64,000 nucleotides of DNA from Micromonospora profundi (GTDB lineage Bacteria; Actinomycetota; Actinomycetes; Mycobacteriales; Micromonosporaceae). The stretch spans positions 5,861,001-5,925,000 of the forward strand of contig NZ_JAATJK010000001.1 of the NCBI RefSeq assembly GCF_011927785.1, read 5' to 3'. A program made the translations under genes and the position numbers. Shown here in pieces: positions 16,874-28,055 of the stretch; within the stretch, counting starts at the first letter, position 1, and every line of letters starts with the position of its first letter. Under the pieces are notes generated by a model that did no database searches, had not been told where the DNA came from, and saw only the letters and a program-made list of their open reading frames with translations.

Positions 16874-17032
16874 GCAGTGCAGCCTACGCGCAAGGTTACC
16901 CAGCAGTAACGTGAGTCATCTCGCAGTAGGCCACGCCGCCTGCGGACACCATAGGGTGCCCGACCACCGCCTGCCGGACAGGGGCGCGTCGGGGTGACCT
17001 GATCGTCTGCGAAAACGCAGCGACGAGCCGGC

Positions 17033-17296
17033 TCAGCGCCAGCGGGAGAGCAGCGCCAACGAGGCGACCATCGCGCCGAAGCCGACGGCGAGGTTCCAGT
17101 ACTGCCACGAGGCGACCGGGTACTGCTGCTCGGACAGGTAGTAGACCACCAGCCAGCCGATGCCCGCGACGATCAGAGCGACAGCCGTGATCGGCAGCCA
17201 CACCGGGCTAGGCTTGCGCGTCGACGCCGCAGTCGTCGGACGGACATCCGTCGGCGGCGTGTACACCTTCTTCTTACGGACCTGAGACTTGGGCAC
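17033..17296 (-). CDS. crgA: Cell division protein CrgA
   Basis: 87 residues from a GTG with GGAG seven bases upstream. The basic N-terminus (PKSQVRKKKVYTP) and two hydrophobic helices (about 31-51 and 65-83, with the typical GIGWLVVYYLS and YWNLAVGFG) are diagnostic for CrgA. It binds FtsZ, FtsQ, FtsI and CwsA at the septum and, in Streptomyces, restrains FtsZ ring formation. Its position beside DUF881, trpG and the pknA/B cluster is the same as in M. tuberculosis (Rv0011c). Confidence 0.95.
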   Translation of the reverse strand: MPKSQVRKKKVYTPPTDVRPTTAASTRKPSPVWLPITAVALIVAGIGWLVVYYLSEQQYPVASWQYWNLAVGFGAMVASLALLSRWR

Positions 17297-17517
17297 GACG
17301 CTCTCCAGAGGGGTGACGACCTCGTCCGGCCTGACAACCGGGCGCGGAGGCGACGGTTCATGGCCAATAATGTTCGACAGCTAGCGTAGTCCCGATCGGC
17401 CGCTTGGACCACGAATGGGGTCAGGCCGATGCGCGGAGTGACCGAAAAATGCGGGACTGTTCGCATCCCCGGCCCAGCCGGCGCGGGCCGGTCCCCGACA
17501 CGCGGAAGGAACGCTCG

Positions 17518-18321
17518 GTGGAGTACACATCCGGCGGGGCCTCCTGGCAGAAGGTCCTCCGACGGGCCGTCGTCGGGCTGCTGCCCCGGCGGCAACGGCA
17601 ACGTCGGTCCGGCTGGTCGATCGGCGTACCGCTGATCGCCGCCGCGGCGGGGCTGCTCTTCACCACCACCGCGACCACTGCCGGCGGCACCGCACTGCGG
17701 GAGGACCGGCGCCCCCAGCTCAACCAGCTCATCGAGGAACGCCGGGAGCAGGTAGTGGCTAGCGAGCGCCGAGCAGCCACGCTGCGCAACGAGGTCGAGG
17801 ACCGTACGAACACACTTGCCGGCTCCGACGCCCCGATCCAGGCCCAGCAGACCCGCGCCCAGCGCAGCCTCCAGTCGGCCGGGTTCACCGCGCTCACCGG
17901 CACCGGCGTCACCGTCGAGCTGAACGACGCGCCCCAGCACAACGACGAGGCTCACTCCGACGCCAGCAACGACGACCTTGTGGTGCACCAGGGTGACGTA
18001 CAGGCAGTGGTCAACGCGCTGTGGGCCGGCGGAGCGGAGGCCATGTCAATCATGAACGTCCGCGTGCTCGCCACCAGCGCGGTACGCTGCGTCGGTAACA
18101 CCCTGCTGCTGCACGGGCGGGTGTACTCCCCACCGTTCAAGATCGTAGCAATCGGCGATCCCGCTGCCCTCCAGCAGGCCCTCGCCAGCTCTGAGGGAGT
18201 CCGGTTGTTCAAGGACGCGGTCGACGACTACCAGCTCGGCTACAAGGAGTCCGTCTCCACGGTGACGGTCCCGGCCTTCGAGGACTCCACCGCCCTGCGC
18301 TCGGCGACGGTGCCCCGGTGA
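17518..18321 (+). CDS. DUF881 family membrane-anchored protein
   Basis: 267 residues from the GTG at 17518, six bases after GGAAGGA. The basic N-terminus is followed by a membrane helix (about 32-55), a coiled-coil stretch ([22 protein letters not shown]) and the DUF881 domain with [36 protein letters not shown] and [23 protein letters not shown]. Homologous to M. tuberculosis Rv0012. Its function is unknown, but it is always close to crgA and the division genes. It overlaps the sortase start (GTGA). Confidence 0.9.
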   Translation: MEYTSGGASWQKVLRRAVVGLLPRRQRQRRSGWSIGVPLIAAAAGLLFTTTATTAGGTALREDRRPQLNQLIEERREQVVASERRAATLRNEVEDRTNTLAGSDAPIQAQQTRAQRSLQSAGFTALTGTGVTVELNDAPQHNDEAHSDASNDDLVVHQGDVQAVVNALWAGGAEAMSIMNVRVLATSAVRCVGNTLLLHGRVYSPPFKIVAIGDPAALQQALASSEGVRLFKDAVDDYQLGYKESVSTVTVPAFEDSTALRSATVPR

Positions 18322-20054
18322 GCGGCCCGGACGAGCGGCGCGACGGGCGACACCGCGACCAGGCCGACGAACCGACCGACTTTCTGCCCAAGGTCAACCG
18401 ACCCGCGACTCCCGGCCGACCCGAGGCGACTCCCGACCGACCCGCGGCTCCCGGCCTCCCTGAGCCCACTCCCCGCCGCCCTGACGCGGCTGCCGGTCGA
18501 CCTGGGCCGCCTCCCGCTCGGCCGAGTCCGGCCGGCAACTGGCCCGAACCGGTGCTGCCCACCCGCCCCGGCGCGACCCGTCCACCGGCCGCTCCCCGGC
18601 CGCCGAACGCCGGCCCGGCGGGCCCCTCGGACCGCCCCGCCGTAGCCGCACCGCCGCCCTGGCCCGGTGCCGCAGCGGCCAGCACCAGCCCGCACAGCGG
18701 GCCTACTGGCCCCGGCCCACGCGGCGCGCCCACCGGTCCCGGCCCGCATGGCGGGTCCACCGCGCCCGGCCCGCATGGCGGGTCCACCGCGCCCGGCCCG
18801 TACGGCGGATCCGGCCGTCCCACTGCCGGTGCTGACCGGCCGAGCGCTTCCGCCGACCCAGGGCCGGTCCGGCCGACAGGTCCCATCCGCCCGCCTGCAC
18901 CGGGCGGCGCGCCGACCAGCCCGCCGGCCGCCAGCGGCCCGTCCGGCGTACCCACCGGGCCGGCTCCTGCCGGCGGCGGGCCGGCTCTATCCGGCGGCGG
19001 TCCGAGCCGGGCCGTGGGCGACGAGCCGACCGCGTACCTTCCGAAGGTCGGCCCCCGGTCCCCCCGCCCGACCGGGTCTCCGGGGAGCGCACCTCAGGCC
19101 GGGTCCGGTCGCGGCCCGGACCCCGCCGCCGACCCGGGCGCCACCGCGCTCATCCCCGCCGTGTCCGCAAGGCCCACGCCCCGGCCCCCGGCCATGGATT
19201 CCACGGCGCTGATGGGCGCGGTGCCCCGCACCCCGACCACCGACGACCCGGCCGGTACGGACGACGGCCCCGCCGAGCCGCCCCGCCCTCGCCGCGGCGA
19301 ACGGGTGGTCCAGCTCCGGCCGCACCAGACCGGCGAGGGCTACAAGAGCGTCTACTCGGAACTCACCCGCCCGTCGCTCGGGTCCCGGATCCGTACCGGC
19401 ATCCGGGTCACCGGCGAGGTGCTGATCACCTTCGGCCTCGTGGTGCTGCTCTTCGCCGGCTACGAGATCTGGGGCAAGTCGGCCATCGTCGACGCCCACC
19501 AGAACGACCTCAGCAACGAGCTCGCCCAGGTCTGGGCCCCTACCGACGACCCGACTGTCGCTCCGTCCGCCGGCCCGAGCGCCAAGCCGTCCCCTCCGGT
19601 CCGCGGCAAGCCGCTCGCCGGCCTCTACATCCCCAAGCTCGACAAGAGCTGGGTGGTGGTCGAAGGTGTCACCCAGGCCGACATCAGGTACGCCCCGGGC
19701 CACTACCCCGCCAGCGCGCTGCCCGGCCAGGTCGGCAACTTCTCCGTCGCCGGCCACCGCAACCGGGCCACGTTCTGGCGGCTGGACGAGCTGAACGAGG
19801 GCGACGCGATTGTCGTCGAGGGCAAGACCGAGTGGTACGTCTATCTGGTTTCGCAGTCCCGGATCGTCAAGCCGACGCAGGTCGAGGTGGTGGCTCCGGT
19901 GCCCGGCGATCCGGACAAGAAGCCGACCAAGCGGATGCTCACGCTCACCACCTGCAATCCGAAGTTCGACAACTACCAGCGCCTGATCGTCCACGCCGAA
20001 CTGGACCGTACCCAACCCAAGACGGCGGGCCGTCCCGCCGAGCTGGGGGGCTGA
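18318..20054 (+). CDS. Class E sortase with long Pro-rich cytoplasmic region
   Basis: 578 residues; its GTG overlaps the DUF881 stop. The first 350 residues are a disordered Pro/Gly/Ala-rich region with tandem repeats and two copies of DEPTxxLPKV (T20 and T238). One membrane helix lies near 360-385. The sortase domain has AGHRN (H480), TLTTCNP (C546) and [10 protein letters not shown] (R555), the catalytic His-Cys-Arg. Class E enzymes anchor LAxTG-type proteins to the wall. The normal cytoplasmic region of class E sortases is far shorter. Co-transcribed with DUF881, the small membrane protein and trpG. Confidence 0.9.
   Translation: MSGPDERRDGRHRDQADEPTDFLPKVNRPATPGRPEATPDRPAAPGLPEPTPRRPDAAAGRPGPPPARPSPAGNWPEPVLPTRPGATRPPAAPRPPNAGPAGPSDRPAVAAPPPWPGAAAASTSPHSGPTGPGPRGAPTGPGPHGGSTAPGPHGGSTAPGPYGGSGRPTAGADRPSASADPGPVRPTGPIRPPAPGGAPTSPPAASGPSGVPTGPAPAGGGPALSGGGPSRAVGDEPTAYLPKVGPRSPRPTGSPGSAPQAGSGRGPDPAADPGATALIPAVSARPTPRPPAMDSTALMGAVPRTPTTDDPAGTDDGPAEPPRPRRGERVVQLRPHQTGEGYKSVYSELTRPSLGSRIRTGIRVTGEVLITFGLVVLLFAGYEIWGKSAIVDAHQNDLSNELAQVWAPTDDPTVAPSAGPSAKPSPPVRGKPLAGLYIPKLDKSWVVVEGVTQADIRYAPGHYPASALPGQVGNFSVAGHRNRATFWRLDELNEGDAIVVEGKTEWYVYLVSQSRIVKPTQVEVVAPVPGDPDKKPTKRMLTLTTCNPKFDNYQRLIVHAELDRTQPKTAGRPAELGG
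18714..18812. repeat. 27-bp in-frame tandem repeat in sortase gene
   Basis: Units of 27 bases starting at 18741 and 18768 are identical, with diverged copies on both sides. They encode a nine-residue PGPHGGSTA unit in the disordered part of the sortase. Confidence 0.8.
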
Positions 20055-20057
20055 CCG

Positions 20058-20336
20058 ATGTACGCGTTCATCTGGCGCAAGCTCCCCTTCGGCCTGGTCG
20101 GCAAGCTGACCGGCTCGGTGCTGCTGGTGGCCGCCACTGTGGCCCTGCTCTGGTTCGTGGCCTTCCCCTGGGCCGAGCCGCTGCTGCCCTTCGACGACGT
20201 GCAGGTCGAGTCCGGCGTGCCTGCGGAGACGGGCGGCGAGGACGCGGTGACCGGGGAGACCCCGGCCGGCGACGAGCACGACCTGCCGTACGACACCGAG
20301 CAGAACAATCCCGCGCCGTCCTCCCCGAGCAGGTGA
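20058..20336 (+). CDS. Small single-pass membrane protein
   Basis: 92 residues, starting three bases after the sortase stop. One membrane helix (about 15-38, GKLTGSVLLVAATVALLWFVAF) follows a short basic N-terminus (YAFIWRKLPFG). The rest is an acidic extracellular tail with a conserved-looking PFDDVQVE motif. I recall similar ORFs between sortase and trpG in Micromonosporaceae but know no function. Possibly a membrane partner of the sortase or the division complex. Confidence 0.75.
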   Translation: MYAFIWRKLPFGLVGKLTGSVLLVAATVALLWFVAFPWAEPLLPFDDVQVESGVPAETGGEDAVTGETPAGDEHDLPYDTEQNNPAPSSPSR

Positions 20337-20338
20337 TC

Positions 20339-20989
20339 ATGCGCGTCCTGGTGATCGACAACTACGACTCGTTCGTCTTCAACCTCGTGCAATATCTGGG
20401 CCAGCTCGGCGTGGACTGCGAGGTCCGCCGCAACGACGAGATCGACGTGGCCGAGGTCGGCCGGGTGGGCGCGGCGGGCATCCTGCTCTCACCCGGGCCG
20501 GGCAGCCCCGATCGCGCCGGCATCTGCCTTGACGTCATCCGGGAGTACGCGGGCGAGCTGCCGATCTTCGGCGTCTGCCTCGGTCACCAGGCCATCGGCG
20601 AGGCGTTCGGTGCGACAGTGACCCGGGCCCCCGAGCTGCTGCACGGCAAGACCTCCGACGTACGGCACCGGTCGGTTGGCGTGCTCGCCGGCCTGCCCGA
20701 CCCGTTCACCGCCACCCGCTACCACTCGCTGGCCGTGCTGCCCGAGACGCTTCCCGACGAGCTTGAGGTCACCGGCTGGACGGGCTCCGGCGTGGTGATG
20801 GCGATGCGGCACCGCACACTGCCGATCGAGGGCGTGCAGTTCCACCCGGAGTCGGTGCTCACCGAGGGCGGTCACCTGATGCTCGCCAACTGGCTGGCCG
20901 GCTGCGGTCACCCGGAGGCGCTGGAACGGGCACCCGCGCTGGCCGCCGAGGTCGACGCCCGCCGCCTGGCGGCGTTCGCCACCACCTGA
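20339..20989 (+). CDS. trpG: Anthranilate / aminodeoxychorismate synthase component II (glutamine amidotransferase)
   Basis: 216 residues from the ATG at 20339. Opens VLVIDNYDSFVFNLVQYL; the oxyanion/nucleophile motif GVCLGHQAIGE has the catalytic Cys, and GVQFHPES gives the His and Glu of the class I triad. It supplies ammonia from glutamine to a chorismate-using TrpE or PabB; the partner is not in the window, so folate and tryptophan roles cannot be separated. The position next to pknB corresponds to M. tuberculosis Rv0013. Confidence 0.93.
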   Translation: MRVLVIDNYDSFVFNLVQYLGQLGVDCEVRRNDEIDVAEVGRVGAAGILLSPGPGSPDRAGICLDVIREYAGELPIFGVCLGHQAIGEAFGATVTRAPELLHGKTSDVRHRSVGVLAGLPDPFTATRYHSLAVLPETLPDELEVTGWTGSGVVMAMRHRTLPIEGVQFHPESVLTEGGHLMLANWLAGCGHPEALERAPALAAEVDARRLAAFATT

Positions 20990-21018
20990 GAACCGCCGGA
21001 GTCGACTCGCGGGGCAGG

Positions 21019-21714
21019 TCAGGGCCGTAGTGCGTTCTGGACCGCCGGGTCCGCGGGCGAGCTGACCGCTGGCGCCCGGCCCCGGACCGCGTCCCACGCC
21101 GCCTTGCCACTGGCGAAGTAGTCCCGAACCGACTTCTCCGCGAGCAGGGCAGCGCCGCAGCCGTCGCAGCGGGCGGTCACGCCGTCGACGTCGAGGCCGA
21201 TCTGCCGGCACAGCGTCACCGCTCGGGACAGGTGGTAGGACTGGGTGACGATAAGTGCCCGCTCGACGCCGTACACCTCGCGTGCTCGCAGGCAGCTGTC
21301 GTACGTGTCGAGGCCGAACGGGTCGGCCACCACGCGCTGCGGATCGACACCGAGCCCGGCGAGGTACGACGTCATCACCGCCGGCTCGTCACCCGAGGTG
21401 CCACCGCCGTCGCCCGACACGAGGACGACCTTGGCCCGCCCACTGGTCACCAGCGCCGCGGCGGTCTCCAGGCGGCCGGCGAGCCGGTCACCGGGACGTT
21501 GCCGATCAGCTGCCACGGCGGTGCCCAGGACGATCACCACGTCGGCGGCCGGCGCGTCGGCCTCCGAGTGCAGATGGCCGCGTGCGGCGAGCGTCGTCCA
21601 CAGCCACGGAAGGCTGGCGAGCAGCAGCACGACGACGCCCAGGATGGCCGCGCGTCTGAGGCGTCGAGGCCAGCGGCGCACCGGCCCGGCCGCTGTCGCT
21701 TCTGAGTCGGTCAT
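21019..21714 (-). CDS. SanA/YdcF-like DUF218 membrane protein
   Basis: 231 residues with one membrane helix at about 22-45. The DUF218 domain has ADVVIVLGTAV at its start, KVVLVSGDGGGTSGDEPAVMTSYLAGLGV and DTYDSCLRAREVYGVERALIVTQSYHLSRAVTLCRQIGLDVDGV, the full SanA/ElyC pattern. E. coli SanA and ElyC affect envelope permeability and peptidoglycan synthesis. It sits between trpG and pknB, 18 bases from the pknB stop, and may be the last gene of the pkn/pbp transcription unit. Confidence 0.88.
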   Translation of the reverse strand: MTDSEATAAGPVRRWPRRLRRAAILGVVVLLLASLPWLWTTLAARGHLHSEADAPAADVVIVLGTAVAADRQRPGDRLAGRLETAAALVTSGRAKVVLVSGDGGGTSGDEPAVMTSYLAGLGVDPQRVVADPFGLDTYDSCLRAREVYGVERALIVTQSYHLSRAVTLCRQIGLDVDGVTARCDGCGAALLAEKSVRDYFASGKAAWDAVRGRAPAVSSPADPAVQNALRP

Positions 21715-21732
21715 GCCGATGCCCAGGTGTGC

Positions 21733-23549
21733 CTAGTCCTGGGGAAGTCGGGTCGGCGGAGGCGGGAACGGCAGGCCGCCGCCGCCTCCGCTGCCAGGCG
21801 TGGTCGGCGTACCGGTCGGTGTGCCCGTCGGTGTGCCCGACGGCGTCGGGTCGGTCTCCGGTTCCGGCTGGCTCACCTTGATGGTCACCCTCGTGCCTGT
21901 CGGCTTCTTGTCCTTGGCGTTCGGGCTCTGGTCGGTGACCTTGCCGGCCTCAGCCGCCGGCACCTCCGGCCCGTTCTGGGAACTCACAGTGAAGCCCGCG
22001 TTGCGAAGGACGCGGGTGGCCTCGTTCTCGCTCAACCCGACCACGTCCGGCACCTCGCGGACCTTGCCGTTGGACACCGTCAGCGTCACCTGCGTGCCCT
22101 CGGGAACGCGCTGGCCCTCCGGCGGGTCGACGCTGAGGACCTCGTTCTGGGGCGCCTCGTTGTCCACCGTCTTGACCTCGTACTTGAGCTTCGCCTCGGT
22201 GAGCCGGGCGATCGCGCTCTCCCGCTTGCTGCCCTTGAGCCCCGCCGGAACCGCTACCTCGGGCTTGCCACCACAGACCTGGATCGTCACCGAGGCGTTC
22301 TGCTTCAGCCGACCGCCCGGCCCGGGGTCCTGTCGGACCACGCTGCCCTCCGTGCAGTCGCTGGCGAACACCGGATCGCCCACCACCGGCTGGAACCCGG
22401 CATTGCGGATCTCCGTGATCGCGGCTGTCTGACTCTTGCCAGTAAGGGTCGGCACCGGCTTCAGCGCCTCGTCCTGCTGCTGGCTCCAGAGCAGGGCCGC
22501 CACCAGGGCGATCACCGCCAGCACACCGACCGCGCTGAACAGGGCGATCAGCCAGGAGGACGCCTTGCGCTGACGCGGGTCGCCGACCCGGGCCGGGATC
22601 TGCCGGGTCTGCGCCCCGCCGCCGGCAGCCGGGTAGCCGCCTCCGCCGCCGGCCGGAGCCATCGCCACCGTCTCGGCCTCACGCAGCACCGGAGTGGCGA
22701 GCACCGGTCGACCGGCGGCGGCGCGCAGCAGGTCGGCCCGCATCTCCCCGGCACTCTGGTAACGGTTGAGCGGGTTCTTCGACAGCGCCTTGAGCACGAT
22801 CGCGTCGACAGCCGGGTTGACGTCCGGGTTGATGTCGCTCGGCGTCGGCGGCGTCTCGCGTACGTGCTGGTAGGCGACGCTCACCGGGCTGTCACCGACG
22901 AACGGCGGGTGCCCGCATACCAGCTCGAAGAGCACGCAGCCGCCCGCATACACGTCGGAACGGGCGTCGACGGCCTCACCGCGCGCCTGCTCCGGGGAAA
23001 GGTACTGCGCCGTGCCGATGACCGCGCTTGTCTGCGTCATCGTGGTCGCGCCGCTGGCCAGAGCCCGGGCAATGCCGAAGTCCATCACCTTGACCTGGCC
23101 GGTCTGGGTGAGCATGACGTTGCCCGGTTTGATGTCCCGGTGGATGATGCCGTGCCGGTGGCTGAACTCCAGCGCCGCGCACATGTCGGCGCAGATCTCC
23201 AGCGCTCGACGTGGCTGAAGTCGCCCTTCGGCGCCGAGCACCTCCTTCAACGTCCGGCCGTTGACGAACTCCATGACGATGAACGGCAACGTCTCACCGG
23301 TCGGCGCGGTCTCCTCGCCGGTGTCGTAGACAGCCACGATCGCCGGGTGGTTGAGCGAGGCGGCATTCTGCGCCTCCCGACGGAACCGCATCTGGAACGT
23401 CGCGTCCCGGGCGAGGTCGGTTCGGAGCATCTTGATCGCGACGTCCCGACCGAGCCGGAGGTCGCGACCGCGGTGCACCTCGGCCATGCCGCCATAGCCG
23501 AGCAGCTCGCCGACCTGGTACCTGCCACCGAGCAGGCGGGCCTGCGCTG

Positions 23550-23553
<4 letters not shown>
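21733..23553 (-). CDS. pknB: Ser/Thr protein kinase PknB with three PASTA domains
   Basis: 606 residues. Kinase domain about 11-275: Gly loop GYGGMAEV (19-26), K41, HRD (138-140), DFG (158-160) and activation-loop TMTQTSAVIG, whose T173 and T175 match the autophosphorylated TQT of M. tuberculosis PknB. One membrane helix lies at 333-356. Three extracellular PASTA repeats follow (near 366-430, 431-497 and 498-565), against four in mycobacteria, then a Pro/Thr-rich tail of repeated GTPTGTP. PASTA domains bind muropeptides and lipid II, linking wall state to phosphorylation of division proteins. Starts inside the pknA stop (ATGA). Confidence 0.95.
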
Positions 23554-25031
<1,478 letters not shown>

Positions 25032-25032
25032 G

Positions 25033-26538
25033 TCAGCGACCCCCGGGGTCGGCGATGGCGGCTCGCATTATCTGGCCGCCGATGCGTGCGGCCTCGGCGC
25101 TCCCGCCACTGCCGGCCTGCTCCAGCACCACACACACCGCGGAGACCGGGTTGCCGTTCTTGTCCAGGGCGAAGCCGATGAACCAACCGTGGTCGGGGCG
25201 GTCCGGGGCGGACTGGGCGGTGCCGGTCTTGCCACCGACGGTGTAGCCGTTGATGGCTGCCTTCCGGCCGGTGCCGTTCTGCACCACGCTGACCATCATC
25301 TCGCGCAGGTCGGTCGCGACCTGACCGCTGACCGGCTGGCGCAGCTCCCGGGGCTTGGCGGTGTAGTAGCTGGTGGTCCGGTCCGGAGCGAGCAACTGCC
25401 GGACCAGGTACGGCCGCATCTGGCTGCCGTTGTTGGCGACCGCGCTCGCGATCAGGGCGCCTTCCAGCGGGGTCATCCGGACGTTGTTCTGCCCGATCGA
25501 GGACTGGGCGAGCGCGGCCGGGTCGGTGCTGCCGTCGGGGTTCTGCATGTCCCCGGTCCGGCTGGCCGCCGTGGGCAGGCCGCCCTCGCCGAGGTGACCC
25601 ACTGTGAGGTCTTCCTGCTCGAACCCGAACTGCCGCGCCTTCTCCTTCACGGTGTCGGCGCCGAGGCGCACCCCGAGCTGGGCGAAGCCGGTGTTGCAGG
25701 ATTCGGTGACCGCGTCCATCAGGGTGACCTGCGACTCGGGGCAGATCGACGGAGCGGCGTTGCGGATCTGGCTGCCGGAGGTGGGCGGCGTGTAGCTCGA
25801 CCCGGCCGGGATCTGGGTGGTCTTGGTGACGCCGTTCTCCAGGGCTGCGGCGGCGATCACGATCTTGAAGGTGGAGCCCGGCGGCAGCGTCTCGCCGAGC
25901 GCGCGGTTCTTCAGCGGACCCTCCGGGTCCTGCTCCAGCTTGTTGAACGCCGCGGTCGCCTCATTGGTGTTGTGGCTGACCAGCGGGTTCGGGTCGAAGC
26001 TTGGCATCGAGACCAGCGCCTGTACCGCCCCGGTACGCGGGTCGATGGCGATCGCCGCGCCCTTCTTCGCCCCCACCTGGTTGTTGCGCAGCTGGTCGTA
26101 CGCCACGTCCTGCGCCCGCTTGGAGAGCGTGAGCAGGACGTTGCCACCACCGGTCTCGTCACCGGTGAACAGGTCCTTGAACCGGTCGCCGATCAACTGG
26201 TCGCTGGTGCCGGCCAGGAAGTCGTTCTCCACCTGCTCGATGCCCTTGTCGGCCAGGTTGACAGGCTTGTAGCCGAGCACGTGGGCGTACTTGGCACCGC
26301 CCGGGTAGGAGCGCTGGAACTTCAGCTTGCCGGTGGTCTCCTTGCTGGTGGCCAGCGCGGTGCCGCCGGCCTCGATGTTGCCGCGCTTGCGCTTGTAGTC
26401 GGCAACCTGGACCCGACCGTTGTAGTCGCTGGTGCGGTATTCATCGGCCTTGTACGCCTGGATCCAGTTGAGGTTCGCGAAGAGCAGGCCGAACAGGACA
26501 ATGACGACGACGCCGACGCGGCGCAGGGGTGCGTTCAC
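25033..26538 (-). CDS. pbpA: Class B penicillin-binding protein PbpA
   Basis: 501 residues with an N-terminal membrane helix (7-25), a short dimerisation-type domain, and a transpeptidase domain with S222-T-F-K (SxxK), S280-C-N (SxN) and K437-T-G. It crosslinks peptidoglycan as the partner of the adjacent SEDS protein RodA. Length and order match M. tuberculosis PbpA (Rv0016c), a PknB substrate needed for cell division. Its ATG overlaps the rodA stop (ATGA). Confidence 0.95.
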   Translation of the reverse strand: MNAPLRRVGVVVIVLFGLLFANLNWIQAYKADEYRTSDYNGRVQVADYKRKRGNIEAGGTALATSKETTGKLKFQRSYPGGAKYAHVLGYKPVNLADKGIEQVENDFLAGTSDQLIGDRFKDLFTGDETGGGNVLLTLSKRAQDVAYDQLRNNQVGAKKGAAIAIDPRTGAVQALVSMPSFDPNPLVSHNTNEATAAFNKLEQDPEGPLKNRALGETLPPGSTFKIVIAAAALENGVTKTTQIPAGSSYTPPTSGSQIRNAAPSICPESQVTLMDAVTESCNTGFAQLGVRLGADTVKEKARQFGFEQEDLTVGHLGEGGLPTAASRTGDMQNPDGSTDPAALAQSSIGQNNVRMTPLEGALIASAVANNGSQMRPYLVRQLLAPDRTTSYYTAKPRELRQPVSGQVATDLREMMVSVVQNGTGRKAAINGYTVGGKTGTAQSAPDRPDHGWFIGFALDKNGNPVSAVCVVLEQAGSGGSAEAARIGGQIMRAAIADPGGR

Positions 26539-28025
26539 GGCTTGATCACCTCCGTGGGAGCACCGTGCAACTGCTCGGGCGGGCCACCCGTCGGTCGGGC
26601 CGCCTTGCCACCACCACCGGTCACCGGACGGCGTGCGCCGTCGGAGACCCGCAGCAGCACCGCGATGAGCAGCCAGTTGGCCATCAGCGACGAACCACCG
26701 GCGGACAGGAACGGCGTGGTCTGACCGGTGAGCGGGATGAGCTTGCTGATGCCGCCGACGATCACGAAGACCTGGAGGCCCAGGGTGAACGCGAGACCGC
26801 CGGCGAGCAGCTTGCCGAACGAGTCACGCACCGCGAGCGCGGCGCGCAGGCCCCGCTCCACGATCAGCAGGTAGACCACGAGCAGCGCGGAGAGGCCGAA
26901 GAGGCCGATCTCCTCACCGATGCCGGCGAAGATGAAGTCGTTCTGCACCTCGGGCAGGATGTCCGGTTGGCCGCCGCCCGGCCCGGCGCCGAACAGCCCG
27001 CCCGTGCCGAGGGCGAGCAGGCCCTGGACGAGTTGGTAGCCCTTGCCGTGCGGATCGGCGAACGGGTCCAGCCAGATCTCCGCGCGCACGTAGAAGTTGG
27101 CGAACGGCCCACCGACCGTCGAGCCGAGGATGTAGGCGAGGTAGGCGCCCCCGAAGAAGAGGATCAGACCGATCAGCAGCCAACTGACCCGTTCGGTGGC
27201 GATGTAGAGCGTCACCACGAACATGCCGAAGTAGAGCAGCGAGGTGCCGAGGTCCTTCTCGAAGACCAGCACCAGGACGCTGATCAGCCAGACCACCACG
27301 ACCGGGCCGAGGTCGCGCCCGCGCGGGAAGTCGATGCCGAGAAAACGCCGGCTGGCCAGCGACAACACCTCGCGCTTGCGCACCAGGTAGTAGGCGAAGA
27401 AGACAAGCAGCGCCAGCTTGGCGAACTCGCCTGGCTGGATGGAGAAGCCACCGACCCGGATCCACAGCTTCGCGCCGTTGATCTCGGAGATGCTGCTGGG
27501 CAGCACCGCCGGGAGCATCACCAGCACGATGCCGGCAAGCCCCAGGGTGTACGCGTACCGGGAGATCGAACGGTGGTCGCGCATGATGGCCAGCAGGACG
27601 GCGGCGAGGATCACCGAGGCGAGCGTCCAGGCCAACTGCCGGCCGCCGATACCGGCGAAGGTGGCCAGGCCCTCCCGGTCGGCAGGTGCCGCCTCGCCCA
27701 GGTCGATCCGGCGCAGGAAGCCCACCCCGAGGCCGTTGAGCAGGGCCACCGCAGGCAGCAGCGCCGGGTCGGCGTACGGGGCGAGGAACCGGATCACCAG
27801 GTGCAGGCCGAGGAAGACCGCGCCGACTGCGGCAGCGGGCATCCAGAAGTCCGGGGTGACAGTGTCCAGCAGGTTCGCCTCGACGGTCGCCATGTACGCG
27901 GCCACGATCACCATGGCCAACAGCAGCAGGGACAGCTCGGCGTTGCGACGTGACCGGGCCAGGCGTACGCCGGAATCCCCGCCCGTGGTGGCGGGCGAGG
28001 GTGCCGGTGTGGCCGCTACGGTCAC
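26535..28025 (-). CDS. rodA: SEDS-family peptidoglycan glycosyltransferase RodA/FtsW
   Basis: 496 residues with about 12 membrane helices. Conserved SEDS segments: INGAKLWIRVGGFSIQPGEFAKLALLVFFAYYL, VFEKDLGTSLLYFGMF (catalytic-site Asp within FEKDLG), and the late FIFAGIGEEIGLFG and PLTGQTTPFLSAGGSSLMANW. It polymerises glycan strands from lipid II. The order rodA-pbpA is that of M. tuberculosis Rv0017c-Rv0016c. Confidence 0.95.
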   Translation of the reverse strand: MTVAATPAPSPATTGGDSGVRLARSRRNAELSLLLLAMVIVAAYMATVEANLLDTVTPDFWMPAAAVGAVFLGLHLVIRFLAPYADPALLPAVALLNGLGVGFLRRIDLGEAAPADREGLATFAGIGGRQLAWTLASVILAAVLLAIMRDHRSISRYAYTLGLAGIVLVMLPAVLPSSISEINGAKLWIRVGGFSIQPGEFAKLALLVFFAYYLVRKREVLSLASRRFLGIDFPRGRDLGPVVVVWLISVLVLVFEKDLGTSLLYFGMFVVTLYIATERVSWLLIGLILFFGGAYLAYILGSTVGGPFANFYVRAEIWLDPFADPHGKGYQLVQGLLALGTGGLFGAGPGGGQPDILPEVQNDFIFAGIGEEIGLFGLSALLVVYLLIVERGLRAALAVRDSFGKLLAGGLAFTLGLQVFVIVGGISKLIPLTGQTTPFLSAGGSSLMANWLLIAVLLRVSDGARRPVTGGGGKAARPTGGPPEQLHGAPTEVIKP

Positions 28026-28055
28026 GGGTGGGGTCCTTGTGATCTCAGCCGACGC

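Noticed and set aside
13763..16909. Plus-strand ORF of 1048 codons
   Set aside because: Antisense to the Fe-S oxidoreductase; Arg/Gly/Asp/His-rich low-complexity sequence typical of GC-rich shadow frames.
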